Notes: generated by a model from the letters alone, not told the origin. Positions 16,459-24,941 are shown, counted from the stretch's first letter. The stretch is 34,863 nucleotides of DNA from Roseiarcus sp050010035 (GCA_050010035.1 JBEKLU010000087.1:1-34863); one strand, 5' to 3'. Program-made: numbers and translations.

Positions 16459-17502
16459 ATGAACGAGCGGGTTCGCGATTCGCGGTTGCGCTTCCCCTTC
16501 GCCGCGCCTCCCGGTCCGGGCGAAACGATCGAGGTGGCGCCCGGCATTCTCTGGGCGCGGCTGCCCCTGCCGTTCGCGCTCGATCACATCAACATCTTTT
16601 TCGTCGACGACGGCGACGGCTGGGCGGTCGTTGACACCGGCATCAACCACGCCGCGTGTCGCGCCGCCTGGGAGGCGCTGCTCGCCGGCCCGCTGGCCGG
16701 CCGCCGCCTGACGCGGGTCATCGTCACCCACTCGCATCCCGATCACATCGGCCTCGCCGGCTGGCTCGTCGACCGCTTCGGCGTTCCGATGCTCACGAGC
16801 CTGTCGGCCTATTTCGACTGCCTCTCGATCTCGCTCGAGCCGGGCCGGCTCGAAGCCGCCGTCTATCGCGAGTTCTATTCGAGCAACGGCCTCGATCCGG
16901 CGACCGTGCTCGCGTTGACGACGCTCGGCCATGCCTACCTGCGCATGATGTCGCCGCTGCCCTCGACCTATCGCCGCCTCATCGCCGGCGACGCCTTGAA
17001 GATCGGCGGCCGGACCTTCGCCGTGCTCTCGGCCGAGGGCCACGCGCCCGAGCAGATCATGCTGCATCTTCCCGAGGAAAAGCTGTTCTTCGGCGGCGAC
17101 CAGATTCTCGCGCACATTTCGCCGAACGTCAGCGTGCAGGCGATGGACCCGTTCGGCGATCCCTTGGGATTGTACCTGCGCTCGCTCGCCCGCCTCAAGG
17201 CGACGATTCCGCCCGACACGCTGACGCTGCCGGGGCATCAATTGCCTTTCCTTGGCTTGCACGAGCGCATCGACGAACTCGCTGAGCATCATCGCCATCG
17301 CTGCCAGTTGATCGCCGAGGCGTGCCGCGAGCCGCGTCCGCCCGCCGATCTTCTCGGCGTGCTCTTTCGCCGCAAGCTCGATTTCCATCAGATGGGCTTC
17401 GCCTTCTCCGAGGCGCTGGCGCACGTCAATTCCATGCTGGCGACGGGCGAGCTGCGCTGGGCGGAACCTCTAGGGTCGATCCGGCGCGTGGTGAACGCCT
17501 GA
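16459..17502 (+). CDS. Metallo-beta-lactamase-fold hydrolase
   Basis: The 347-aa protein carries the binuclear metal signature THSHPDHIG, a later GHAPEQ His, FGGDQIL Asp and LPGHQLPF His. A helical C-terminal segment of about 80 residues follows, as in glyoxalase II-like or lactonase-like MBL proteins that act on thioesters or esters. There is no signal peptide, so it is cytoplasmic. The substrate cannot be told from sequence. The ATG at 16459 is chosen because the longer frame (from 16228) overlaps ligC and is low-complexity. It is followed 34 nt later by an SDR gene and may form an operon with it. Confidence 0.83.
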   Translation: MNERVRDSRLRFPFAAPPGPGETIEVAPGILWARLPLPFALDHINIFFVDDGDGWAVVDTGINHAACRAAWEALLAGPLAGRRLTRVIVTHSHPDHIGLAGWLVDRFGVPMLTSLSAYFDCLSISLEPGRLEAAVYREFYSSNGLDPATVLALTTLGHAYLRMMSPLPSTYRRLIAGDALKIGGRTFAVLSAEGHAPEQIMLHLPEEKLFFGGDQILAHISPNVSVQAMDPFGDPLGLYLRSLARLKATIPPDTLTLPGHQLPFLGLHERIDELAEHHRHRCQLIAEACREPRPPADLLGVLFRRKLDFHQMGFAFSEALAHVNSMLATGELRWAEPLGSIRRVVNA

Positions 17503-17536
17503 AGCCGGTATTCGCCGTCGCTTGCGAGGGGCCGCC

Positions 17537-18337
17537 ATGGATCTCGAACTCGCCGACAAGGTCGCCGTCGTCACCGGCGCGAGCCGCGGCATCGGCAAGG
17601 CGATCGCGACGGCGCTGGCGCGCGAAGGCGCTTCCGTCGCGCTCGTCGCGCGCGATCGCAGCGCGCTCGAAGCGGCGGCGCGCGACATCGCCGCCGCGAC
17701 GCGGCGCACGCCCAAGCCGTTCGTCGCCGACACCGGCGAGGACGCCGCGGTCGAAGCGATGGTCGCTCAGGTTCTCGCCGCCTTCGGGCGCGTCGACATC
17801 CTCGTCAATTGCGCCGCGCAGCCGGCGGGACACATGAAGCCACCCGGCCTCGCCGACATCACGACCGAAGCGCTGTGGGCCGAGGTCAACGTCAAGGTGA
17901 TGGGCTATCTGCGAACCGCCCGCGAAGTCGCCAAGCCGATGGCGGCGCAGGGGGGCGGCCGCATCGTCAACGTCAGCGGGCTCGCGGCGCGCGCGACCGG
18001 CAGCATCATCGGCACGATCCGCAACATCAGCGTCGCCGCCTTGACCAAGAACCTCGCCGACGAGCTCGCGCCCAAAGGCATTTCCGCCGTCTGCGTGCAT
18101 CCGGGAACGACGCGCACGGAGAAGACGCCCGGCGTCGTCGAACGCCGGGCTGAGGCGCTCGGGACCAGCGTCGCGGAGGTCGAGAAGCGGATGGCGGCGG
18201 CCAACCTCGTCGGACGGCTGATCACGGCCGAGGAGATCGGCGACCTCGTCGCGTTCCTCGCCTCGCCGAAATCGATCGCGATCAACGGCGACGCGATCGC
18301 GGCCGGCGGCGGCGTGGCGGGCGCGATCTATTATTGA
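17537..18337 (+). CDS. SDR-family protein lacking the catalytic Tyr-Lys pair
   Basis: The Rossmann cofactor motif is intact (TGASRGIG, residues 13-20; LVNCAA at 89-94) and the Ser of the SDR tetrad is at 147 (NVSGLAA). The expected Tyr and Lys (13 and 17 residues later, YxxxK) are replaced in the stretch GSIIGTIRNISVAAL, and no Tyr exists nearby. The protein may bind NAD(P) without acting as a normal alcohol dehydrogenase, or use different residues. The C-terminus ends AGAIYY. The ATG (17537) has GAGGGG upstream, giving 266 aa. It sits 34 nt after the MBL hydrolase gene. Confidence 0.85.
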   Translation: MDLELADKVAVVTGASRGIGKAIATALAREGASVALVARDRSALEAAARDIAAATRRTPKPFVADTGEDAAVEAMVAQVLAAFGRVDILVNCAAQPAGHMKPPGLADITTEALWAEVNVKVMGYLRTAREVAKPMAAQGGGRIVNVSGLAARATGSIIGTIRNISVAALTKNLADELAPKGISAVCVHPGTTRTEKTPGVVERRAEALGTSVAEVEKRMAAANLVGRLITAEEIGDLVAFLASPKSIAINGDAIAAGGGVAGAIYY

Positions 18338-18416
18338 CGGTTCGGCGCGGTCGTGAAGACCCGCGGCCGGTTTTCAGCTAAGGTCAGGCGCGAGGCGGGG
18401 CGTCATGGAGGACGTC

Positions 18417-19229
18417 ATGCGCGAATCGAGAAAGGTGGCGCTCGTCACCGGAGCTTCCTCCGGCATCGGCGCGGCGATCGCAGCAAAGTTGGCGAAGTCC
18501 GGCTACCGCGTGTTCGGCGCTTCGCGTCATCCCGGCGCTTCAGCGAACGAGATCGAGACGATCGTCATGGACGTCGACGACGACGCCTCGGTCGCCTCGG
18601 CGGTCGCCCGGGTGATCGACAAGGCCGGCCGGATCGACGCGGCGGTCAACTGCGCCGGCTGGGCGCTGACGGGCCCGATCGAAGAGACCTCGATCGCCGA
18701 GGCGCGCGCGCAGATGGAGACGAACTTCTTCGGCGCGCTGCGCGTCAGCCTCGCAGTTCTCCCGATCATGCGCGCGCAGCACAGCGGCCATATCGTCAAC
18801 GTCAGCTCGCTCGCCGGCGTGTTCGGCAATCCGTTTTCCGGCCTCTACAGCGCCAGCAAGTTCGCGCTCGAAGGCCTCAGCGAGAGCCTGCGTTTCGAGA
18901 CGCGGCCGTTCGGCGTTCGCGTCGCGCTGATCGAGCCGGGCGACACCCAGAGCCAGCTTCCCGCGCGCCGCCGCACCGTCGCGGGCGCAAGCGCGCAGAG
19001 CGCCTACGCCGAAGCCTTCGGGCGATTGCAGAAGGGGCAGGCGAAGGACGAAGCGAGCGCGCCGAGCGCCGAGGGCGTCGCCGACGTCGTGGCGAGGATT
19101 CTCGCCGCGCCCAATCCGCGTCTGCGCCACAGCGTCGGCATGGCGGGGCAGCGGATCGTCGTCGTCCTCAAGCGCGTTCTGCCCTATTCGTGGTTCGAAC
19201 GGATCGTCGGCGCGGCGCTGGGCCTCTGA
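18417..19229 (+). CDS. Short-chain dehydrogenase/reductase (classical SDR)
   Basis: A classical SDR with TGASSGIGAAIA, NCAGW, NVSSLAG and the active-site YSASK, so it should be catalytically competent. The C-terminal part is longer than a minimal SDR (RRTVAGASAQSAY and RHSVGMAGQRIVVVLKRVLPYSWFERIV), as in retinol dehydrogenase-like or steroid-type SDR members. The substrate is unknown. The ATG at 18417 is preceded by GGAGG five bases upstream. The ATG at 18405 would place that site inside the gene. It lies tail-to-tail with hpnE, nine bases apart. Confidence 0.85.
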   Translation: MRESRKVALVTGASSGIGAAIAAKLAKSGYRVFGASRHPGASANEIETIVMDVDDDASVASAVARVIDKAGRIDAAVNCAGWALTGPIEETSIAEARAQMETNFFGALRVSLAVLPIMRAQHSGHIVNVSSLAGVFGNPFSGLYSASKFALEGLSESLRFETRPFGVRVALIEPGDTQSQLPARRRTVAGASAQSAYAEAFGRLQKGQAKDEASAPSAEGVADVVARILAAPNPRLRHSVGMAGQRIVVVLKRVLPYSWFERIVGAALGL

Positions 19230-19238
19230 ACGCCCGCC

Positions 19239-20492
19239 TCACCGCGCCTCGAGCCATTTGCGCGCGCGCTCGGCGGCGAGCCCGCCCGAGCGCACCGCGC
19301 TTTCCAAGCCGTCGGGCAGTCCGTTCTGGACATAGGCGCCGGCGAGAAAGAGATTGCGCCAGGGCGTTTCGCAGCTGGGCCTCAGCGCGTCCTGCTCCGG
19401 CGTTGCGGCGAAGGTGGCGCGTTTCCGCCGGACGATCCGCCAGGCTGGAATCGCGTCCGACAATCCGGTGAGCGCCGCGACGTCGCGCCACAGATCGGCC
19501 GCCAGCTTTTCGAGTGGGCTCTCCATCAGGGCGTCGGCGTCCTTGATCGCCGCCGAAATGCGGTCGTCGCGGCAGAACATCCAGTGGAACGCGCCGTTGA
19601 CGACGCCGAGAATCGGCGGCGCGCCGGGCGGGGGGGAAATCGCGAAATGCGCCGTTATCGCGCCGTTGAACTCTTGCGGGGCGCTCAATCCCGGCATCAG
19701 AGCCGCCGCGACCCACGCCGGCGTCGCCAGGATCACGGCGTCGCCCGGCGCGAGATCGACGCGGTCGTGTTCGAATTCGAGCCCCGCCACGCGTTCGCCC
19801 GTCAAATCGAGCGCGGCCAGCCGGCGCTCGAAGCGGACCGCGACGTCGCGCCGGCGCAACGCCTTCACCGCCGGCTCGACGAAAGCGCGCGCCAGTCCGT
19901 GAACCGGCATGAGCGGCCGCGCGCGGCCGAACCGCGTCTCGCTGAGCGCGGCGCCGGCGAGGCGCGCCGAGGCGCGTTCGAAATCGGTGTTGAGCGCTCC
20001 GAGCGCGAAGGGGCGCCAGAGACGTTCGGCGGCGGGGCCGCCGGTCGGCGCGTAATCGCTGAGCAGGGCGCTCGCGGGCGCTCGCCCCAACCACGCCGCG
20101 GGCCAGTAGTCCTTCAGGCGCGTGCGCGGCGCGCGCCGACGCGGGGCGAAAACCCACCAGGGGAAAGGGCCGGCGTTGGGCCGCAGCGTCCAGCGCTCGC
20201 CGCTCGCCATATCGGCGAAGGCGACGCCGTCGGGCGCGACTTCGCGCCATTGGGCGCGCGCGCCGACCGCCTCGATCGCGGCCCAAGCGGACCGCCAGCT
20301 CGACAGCGCGAGGTCATGGCCGCAATCGAGCGTCATCGCCATGGCTTCGTCGAAGAAGGAGCGACGTCGGCCGCCCGCCTGCTCGGCGCTTTCGTGCACG
20401 ACGATGTCGGCGTTCGCCGTCGCTGCGAGTCGCACGGCCGCGGAAAGTCCGGAAAAACCCGCGCCGACGACATGGACGGTTGGGCGCTTCAT
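19239..20492 (-). CDS. hpnE: Squalene-associated FAD-dependent desaturase / hydroxysqualene dehydroxylase (HpnE)
   Basis: This FAD flavoprotein of the amine-oxidase/phytoene-desaturase type removes the hydroxyl from hydroxysqualene on the way to squalene for hopanoids. The FAD-binding start is VHVVGAGFSGLSAAVRLA. It is followed by the GGR motif (QAGGRRRSFFD) and DCGHDLALSS, the counterpart of the DNGxH block of HpnE. The C-terminal FAD motif is LFLAGAYVQNGLPDGLESAVRSG. The length is 417 aa. It is isolated: the usual partners hpnC and hpnD are not in the window. The ATG 20492 (VHVVGAG start) is chosen over the 28-residue Arg-rich extension. Confidence 0.82.
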   Translation of the reverse strand: MKRPTVHVVGAGFSGLSAAVRLAATANADIVVHESAEQAGGRRRSFFDEAMAMTLDCGHDLALSSWRSAWAAIEAVGARAQWREVAPDGVAFADMASGERWTLRPNAGPFPWWVFAPRRRAPRTRLKDYWPAAWLGRAPASALLSDYAPTGGPAAERLWRPFALGALNTDFERASARLAGAALSETRFGRARPLMPVHGLARAFVEPAVKALRRRDVAVRFERRLAALDLTGERVAGLEFEHDRVDLAPGDAVILATPAWVAAALMPGLSAPQEFNGAITAHFAISPPPGAPPILGVVNGAFHWMFCRDDRISAAIKDADALMESPLEKLAADLWRDVAALTGLSDAIPAWRIVRRKRATFAATPEQDALRPSCETPWRNLFLAGAYVQNGLPDGLESAVRSGGLAAERARKWLEAR

Positions 20493-20743
20493 CGTGCCTT
20501 TCCAACGCCGGCGGCGGGCGAGGCCCGCGTCGGCGTCTCTCGGCGCGCCCGTGCGAATCGCTCGCTCCGCAGCCAAGGCGCAGACCGCTCGCCGAATCTA
20601 GCCGCGCCTCGGCTCGCGCGCAACGCGCCCATCCCTCGGGCGCAGCGAAACGATCGCCGCGGCGGCCGCGCCGCAGGGATCGCTTTCGTGCTCCGCGTTT
20701 GGCGACGGCGCGCCGAATCGATCGCGCGCCGGGCTTCGTCTCG
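20493..20743. other. Intergenic region without recognised elements
   Basis: 251 bases upstream of hpnE and downstream of the DUF2852 gene. It is very GC-rich and Arg-coding in most frames, with no supportable gene, RNA or strong hairpin. The hpnE promoter presumably lies here. Confidence 0.4.
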
Positions 20744-21301
20744 CTACGCCGCCGGCCCCTGACGATCGGGCGCGCCGGGCGCGGGGCGGTTGCGCGCGTT
20801 CATGAAGCTCTCGAACTCCTCGCGGTCCTTGGCCTTGCGCACGTTCTCGACGAATTCCGCGAACTCGCGGTGCGCCTCCTCGAGCTTGCGGCGCTCCGCC
20901 TCGAGCCGCGCGAGTTCGGTGGCCTTCCATTCGTCGAACGCGGAATTGCCGGTCGAGGCGGCGCCGAGCCCGCCGCTGCGGCTCCACGGCCCGCACGAAT
21001 ACGAGCGCGCCGCCTTCGACCATGCGGCGGCGGCGGCCGAATTGCGCATTTCGCTCCACTTGCCCGCCGCGAAGGTCTGCAGGTCTTCGCCGCCGCTGCG
21101 ACGCTGCCAGAACTTGTAACCGAGGATCGCCAGGCCGATCGGCCAGAACACGATGAACCCCAGGATCATCGCGACGAGCTCGAACGCCGTCCAGCGGCTC
21201 GCGCCGTAGCCGTGGCGCCGCCACGTCATGTTCGCCCACTCGCCCGGGCCGAATTCCCGTGCGCCGTTCGACCCGCCATAAGTGCTTTGCGCCGTGCTCA
21301 T
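20744..21301 (-). CDS. DUF2852 domain protein
   Basis: A 185-aa protein with the DUF2852 pattern typical of Rhizobiales: a Trp-rich segment, one hydrophobic helix pair (AFELVAMILGFIVFWPIGLAILGYKFW, about residues 40-66), then a Ser/Ala/Gly-rich linker and a charged coiled coil (ELARLEAERRKLEEAHREFAEFV). A single-pass or hairpin inner-membrane protein with a cytoplasmic coiled coil is likely; the function is unknown. The ATG 21301 has GGAGG six bases upstream. Confidence 0.85.
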   Translation of the reverse strand: MSTAQSTYGGSNGAREFGPGEWANMTWRRHGYGASRWTAFELVAMILGFIVFWPIGLAILGYKFWQRRSGGEDLQTFAAGKWSEMRNSAAAAAWSKAARSYSCGPWSRSGGLGAASTGNSAFDEWKATELARLEAERRKLEEAHREFAEFVENVRKAKDREEFESFMNARNRPAPGAPDRQGPAA

Positions 21302-21415
21302 CTCGAGCCTCCGTCATGATGCGCCGCGCCGGCAAACCGGGCTCGGCCGGCAAGACATTGGGACGCTCCTCGCCCGGCGCAAGGCCGCAGCCGACAAATA
21401 TCGCTCCGCCGCGAT

Positions 21416-22150
21416 TCACGCCCAGCGGGCGACGACGACGGCGGCGACGCTCAGGGCGTCCAGCGCGAGGGCGGTCGCGGTTCGCATGTCGTCGAGTGTT
21501 TTGACCCGGTTTTTCACGAAGCCGATCGTGGCGAAGCAGGCATCGACGATCGCCGCCGCCCAGGCGTCGCGCGTCGCGACGTAGGCGAGGCAGACGAAAA
21601 GCCAGACGATCATCAGCGGGGCGGCGCGCGCCCAGGCGTTCCACGGCGGCGGATGGGTGAAATGATAGAGGCCGAACGCCACGCTCGAAACGATCCCGGC
21701 CGCGAGCGTCGCCCAGGGCGAGGCAAGCGTCGAGGCGGCGATCCGCTCCGTCACCGCGAACAGCAGCGACAGGAAGACGAGAACTTCGGCGAGGCTGACC
21801 GCGAACAGCGCCGCGAGCAGCCGAAGGATATGGGGAAACTCGGAGATGCGCGGCCCGCGCAAGGCGAGCGCGATCAGGGCGAGGCCGACGACGAGCGCGC
21901 CGCCCAGCACGGGCGCGTCGGCGCCGTCGATGGGAAGATCGCTCCCGATCCATCCGCTTCGCGTCAGCCATCGCGCCGCCAGCAGCGGCGCGAGCGTTCC
22001 AGCGGCGAAGACCACCGCCAGCGGATAGGCCCACGCGCCGCGCCGCGTCCGCGCGACGTGGTTGGCGATATAATTGGCGAGCGGCAGCGCGCCGGCGGCG
22101 ATCAGCGCGACGAGGACGGCAATCGGCGGGATCGATGGGCTCGGCGGCAT
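21416..22150 (-). CDS. Polytopic membrane protein, divergent CPBP (CAAX/Abi)-like
   Basis: The 244-aa protein has about seven hydrophobic helices. The second half (AEVLVFLSLLF, then SSVAFGLYHFTH, then AAIVDACFATIGF) resembles the three motifs of CPBP-family intramembrane proteases. The second Glu of EExxxR and the Arg are replaced, and the third motif lacks the His/Asn, so protease activity is doubtful. This assignment is a weak pattern match and the protein may belong to another family. The ATG at 22150 marks the start of hydrophobic sequence; the open frame upstream of it is Arg-rich shadow. It is divergent to the broken Deg gene. Confidence 0.6.
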   Translation of the reverse strand: MPPSPSIPPIAVLVALIAAGALPLANYIANHVARTRRGAWAYPLAVVFAAGTLAPLLAARWLTRSGWIGSDLPIDGADAPVLGGALVVGLALIALALRGPRISEFPHILRLLAALFAVSLAEVLVFLSLLFAVTERIAASTLASPWATLAAGIVSSVAFGLYHFTHPPPWNAWARAAPLMIVWLFVCLAYVATRDAWAAAIVDACFATIGFVKNRVKTLDDMRTATALALDALSVAAVVVARWA

Positions 22151-22298
22151 GGCGGGCGCCTTTCGGGCACACGGGTGGGGTGGTCCGAGTGGAGGCGAAC
22201 ATTGGCACGGGATGCGGAATTGTGCGAGCGAGGGCGCGCGAGCCGCAAATCTCTTCTCGGTTCGCCGCGTCGCCCGCCAGGCCGCCCGCGGCGCTCGC

Positions 22299-22327
22299 TT
22301 TGCGCCGCGCCGGGCCGCGCCTATATG
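22299..22327 (+). promoter_or_regulatory. Putative promoter of the Deg-type gene
   Basis: TTTGCG (22299-22304) and TATATG (22322-22327) are separated by exactly 17 bases, 35 bases upstream of the TTG start. The spacing is ideal for sigma-70, but the -35 match is only moderate. Confidence 0.4.
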
Positions 22328-22361
22328 AAGGCCCCTTGTCGTCCCCTTGGGAGAGCCCGCT

Positions 22362-23779
22362 TTGCTCCGTTTCGCCCTCGCCTTCGTCCTTGGCCTCGGC
22401 TTTACCACGGCCGACGCGCAAACCGCGGAGAAGACGGCGCCGCAATCCGCGGCGCAAATCCACCTCTCCTTCGCCCCGGTGGTGAAGAAGGTGCGGCCGG
22501 CGGTGGTCAACGTCTACGCCTCGCGCGTCGAGACGATGGCGCGCAATCCGCTGTTCGACGATCCGATCTTCCGGCAGTTCTTCGGCCAGCAGGGACAGCA
22601 ATCGCGCGTCGCGCAATCGCTCGGCTCGGGCGTGATCGTCGACGCCAGCGGCCTCGTCGTCACCAATCATCACGTCATCGAGGGCATGACCGACGTGAAG
22701 GTCGCGCTGTCCGACCACCGCGAATTCGAAGCCAAGATCGTGCTGCGCGACCCGCGCACCGATCTGGCGGTGCTGCAAATCCAGAGCGACGAGCGCTTTC
22801 CCGTGCTCGAGATCGGGGATTCCGACGCGATCGAGGTCGGCGACTTCGTGCTGGCGATCGGCAATCCCTTCGGCGTCGGCCAGACCGTGACGCAGGGCAT
22901 CGTTTCGGCGCTGGCGCGCACCCAGATCGGCGTCAACGACTATGGCTTTTTCATCCAGACGGACGCCGCGATCAACCCCGGCAATTCCGGCGGCGCGCTG
23001 GTCGATCTCGACGGACGCCTCGTCGGCATCAATTCGGCGATCGTTTCGCGCTCGGGCGGCAGCGTGGGGCTTCGCGCTCGGGCGGCAGCGTGGGGCTCGG
23101 CTTCGCCATCCCCGTCAACATGGTCAGAAGCGTCGTCGCCACGGCCAAGAGCGGCGGCGCCACGGTCAGGCGGCCGTGGCTCGGCGCCAGCCTGCAGAAC
23201 GTCTCCAAGGACATCGCCGATTCGATCGGCCTGGAGCGGCCGGTCGGGGCGCTGGTGGTCAACGCGTTCGAAGGCGGTCCGGCGGCGGAGGCGGGCTTGA
23301 AGCGCGGCGACGTCGTCACCGCGATCGACGGCCAGAGCGTCGACGACGCCGAAGGCGTGGGCTTCCGGCTCGGCGTCAAGCCCTTGGGCGGCGTCGCGGC
23401 GCTGACGGTCCTGCGCGGCGGCAAGCCCCTCGTCCTGTCGCTGAAACTCGCCGCGGCGCCGGAAACGCCGCCGCGCGACGCGATCCGCATCGAGAGCCGG
23501 TCGCCGTTCCAGGGCGCGTTGGTGATGAACGTCTCGCCCGCGGTGGCCGAGGAGCTGTCGCTCGACGACGTCCGCGAGGGCGTCGTCGTCGCCGATGTCG
23601 CCGAAGGGTCGCTGGCCGCCAACTTCGGCGTCGAGAAGGGCGACGTCGTGCTGGAGGTCAACGGCGCAAAAATCGCCACCACGCACGATCTCGACGCAGC
23701 AAGCGGGCAGCGCGCGCGCTACTGGGATCTGACGATCGCGCGCGGCGGCCAGGTGATCCGTTCGCGCATCGGCGGCTAG
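22362..23779 (+). pseudogene. Deg/Do-family serine protease, frameshifted by a 26-bp tandem duplication
   Basis: The first frame encodes a signal peptide (LRFALAFVLGLGFTTADAQ) and a trypsin-like domain with the whole triad: His in TNHHVIEG, Asp in RTDLAVLQ and Ser in GNSGGAL. Right after SRSGGSVGL the frame is lost, because 26 bases are duplicated in tandem (23045-23096). The original frame resumes in a different phase with GFAIPVNMV, two PDZ domains and a normal end at 23779. Removing one copy restores a full protein of about 460 aa. As it stands, translation ends at 23300 after a nonsense tail, giving protease without PDZ. The start is TTG 22362 with GGGAGAG seven bases upstream. It may be a true mutation, a phase-variable state or an assembly error. 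A second, intact Deg gene lies at 1441-2949. Confidence 0.85.
23045..23096 (+). repeat. 26-bp perfect tandem duplication inside the Deg gene
   Basis: Two identical 26-base units (23045-23070 and 23071-23096), each starting ttcgcgctcggg and ending cgtggggc, lie head to tail. Because 26 is not a multiple of three, the downstream PDZ part is shifted out of frame. Confidence 0.95.
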
Positions 23780-23803
23780 GCCGAGCGCGCGAACGCGCCG
23801 ACC

Positions 23804-24460
23804 TCACGCCGCCTTGCTGGCGGGCGCTTTGCTCTTGCCGCGCGCCATGCGGCGCTTCAGCGAAGCCCACAGCGAGCGCATTTCCTGCGCCGCCGCGCCG
23901 TGCGGGTTGATCTCGGTGACGCCGAGGCCGTGACGCGCGGCTTCCTGATAGTCGACGCGGGCGAGCACCAGCGGCGAAATGAGGCCGCCCATCTCCTCGA
24001 GCGCCGCGACGGCGTTGTCGACGCGCGCGGACTGTTGGGCCGGCGGGCACTGGTTGAGCATGAATACGAAATCGCTCGCCGTCGCCTTCAAGGCTTCGCG
24101 CGTCTGGGCGCTCGCCCAGAGGTCGAAAATGCTCGGGCGCGAGGGAATGATATTCAGATCGGCCTCTCGCATCGCCGCCGCCGAAGCCGCGCCGTCGGCG
24201 CCGGGCGTGTCGAGGATCACCAGCGTGACGCCCTTCTTCTCCAGCGCGGCGATCACCGCCGGCAGCTTCCCCGCGCTCGCCGCGACGACCGCGACGTCGT
24301 CGAGCTCGCGGGTCTTCGCCCAGCTCAGCAGCGAAGCCTGCGGATCCATGTCGATGACGCAGACACGCTCGCCCACCTCCTTGGCGGCGACCGCCAGCGA
24401 TGACGCCAAAGTACTTTTCCCCGACCCGCCCTTTTGAGTGACAAATGCTATCGTGCGCAT
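23804..24460 (-). CDS. ParA-family ATPase (orphan)
   Basis: A deviant Walker A motif KGGSGKST (residues 10-17), the DMDPQASLLSW switch and LVILDTPG (Walker B region) identify a ParA/MinD-type ATPase. The 218-aa length and lack of an N-terminal HTH match small orphan ParA proteins that position cellular cargo. No parB or parS is adjacent. The C-terminus is Lys/Ala-rich (RMARGKSKAPASKAA), possibly for nucleoid DNA contact. Two TTAACCAT boxes lie upstream, suggesting CtrA-type cell-cycle control. Cargo unknown. Confidence 0.85.
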   Translation of the reverse strand: MRTIAFVTQKGGSGKSTLASSLAVAAKEVGERVCVIDMDPQASLLSWAKTRELDDVAVVAASAGKLPAVIAALEKKGVTLVILDTPGADGAASAAAMREADLNIIPSRPSIFDLWASAQTREALKATASDFVFMLNQCPPAQQSARVDNAVAALEEMGGLISPLVLARVDYQEAARHGLGVTEINPHGAAAQEMRSLWASLKRRMARGKSKAPASKAA

Positions 24461-24512
24461 GGAGTCCGCCCTTTTCGATTTTCGCGCCGGGTGCGAATCG
24501 CCGCCCGGACCA

Positions 24513-24554
24513 ATGGTTAAAATTGCCCTCCTTGTTTGCGGCGGATATGGTTAA
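24513..24554 (-). promoter_or_regulatory. Two TTAACCAT boxes upstream of the ParA gene (possible CtrA sites)
   Basis: ATGGTTAA occurs at 24513-24520 and again at 24547-24554, i.e. TTAACCAT twice in the same orientation reading towards the ParA gene. TTAACCAT is the core of CtrA half-sites in Alphaproteobacteria. A GAATC (GANTC, CcrM methylation site) lies at 24495-24499. The surrounding 100 bp are markedly AT-rich. Binding is inferred. Confidence 0.45.
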
Positions 24555-24650
24555 CAAAGTGTAACGATTGTGACGTACACGGTGAAATTTGCCCTATTTC
24601 CATAACGTTACGTAATTGTATATTGTGGCGCCGCAGCGCGCGGCCGCGCC

Positions 24651-24899
24651 TCACTCGCCGTCCAGCGGCGCGGCGCCCTTGGGCTTGCCGTCGGCCGACA
24701 GCGCAATCTTCTCGATGCGCATCTCGGCGTTCTTGAGCAATCGGTCGCAGTGCGCCTTCAGCGCCTCGCCGCGCTCGTAGAGCGTGATGGAGTCTTCGAG
24801 CGCGACGGCGCCCTTTTCCAGTTTGTCGACGATGGCCTCGAGTTCGGCGAGCGCCGTCTCGAACGGCATGTCGGCGATTGGGGCGGGCGATTCGGGCAT
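24651..24899 (-). CDS. xseB: Exodeoxyribonuclease VII small subunit
   Basis: The 82-aa protein has the XseB signature FETALAELEAIVDKLEKGAVALEDSI and YERGEALKAHCDRLL, a helical hairpin that binds several copies to XseA. The complex degrades single-stranded DNA in both directions during repair. A short Pro-rich start and Gly/Lys tail frame the core. The large subunit gene is not in the window. Confidence 0.93.
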   Translation of the reverse strand: MPESPAPIADMPFETALAELEAIVDKLEKGAVALEDSITLYERGEALKAHCDRLLKNAEMRIEKIALSADGKPKGAAPLDGE

Positions 24900-24941
24900 G
24901 GCGCGATCCTCGGATTGGTCGACGGTCCTATCGCTTGCGCC

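Noticed and set aside
16099..17424. 441-aa minus-strand open frame opposite the MBL hydrolase
   Set aside because: No motif, antisense to a protein with a complete HxHxDH metal site.
20598..22778. 726-aa minus-strand open frame spanning DUF2852, the membrane protein and the Deg gene start
   Set aside because: Repetitive Arg/Ala/Gly composition with no recognisable motif; it crosses two real genes and a divergent promoter region.
21653..23779. 708-aa plus-strand open frame as one protein
   Set aside because: The first ~480 residues are shadow sequence; only the PDZ-containing end is real, and it belongs to the frameshifted Deg gene.
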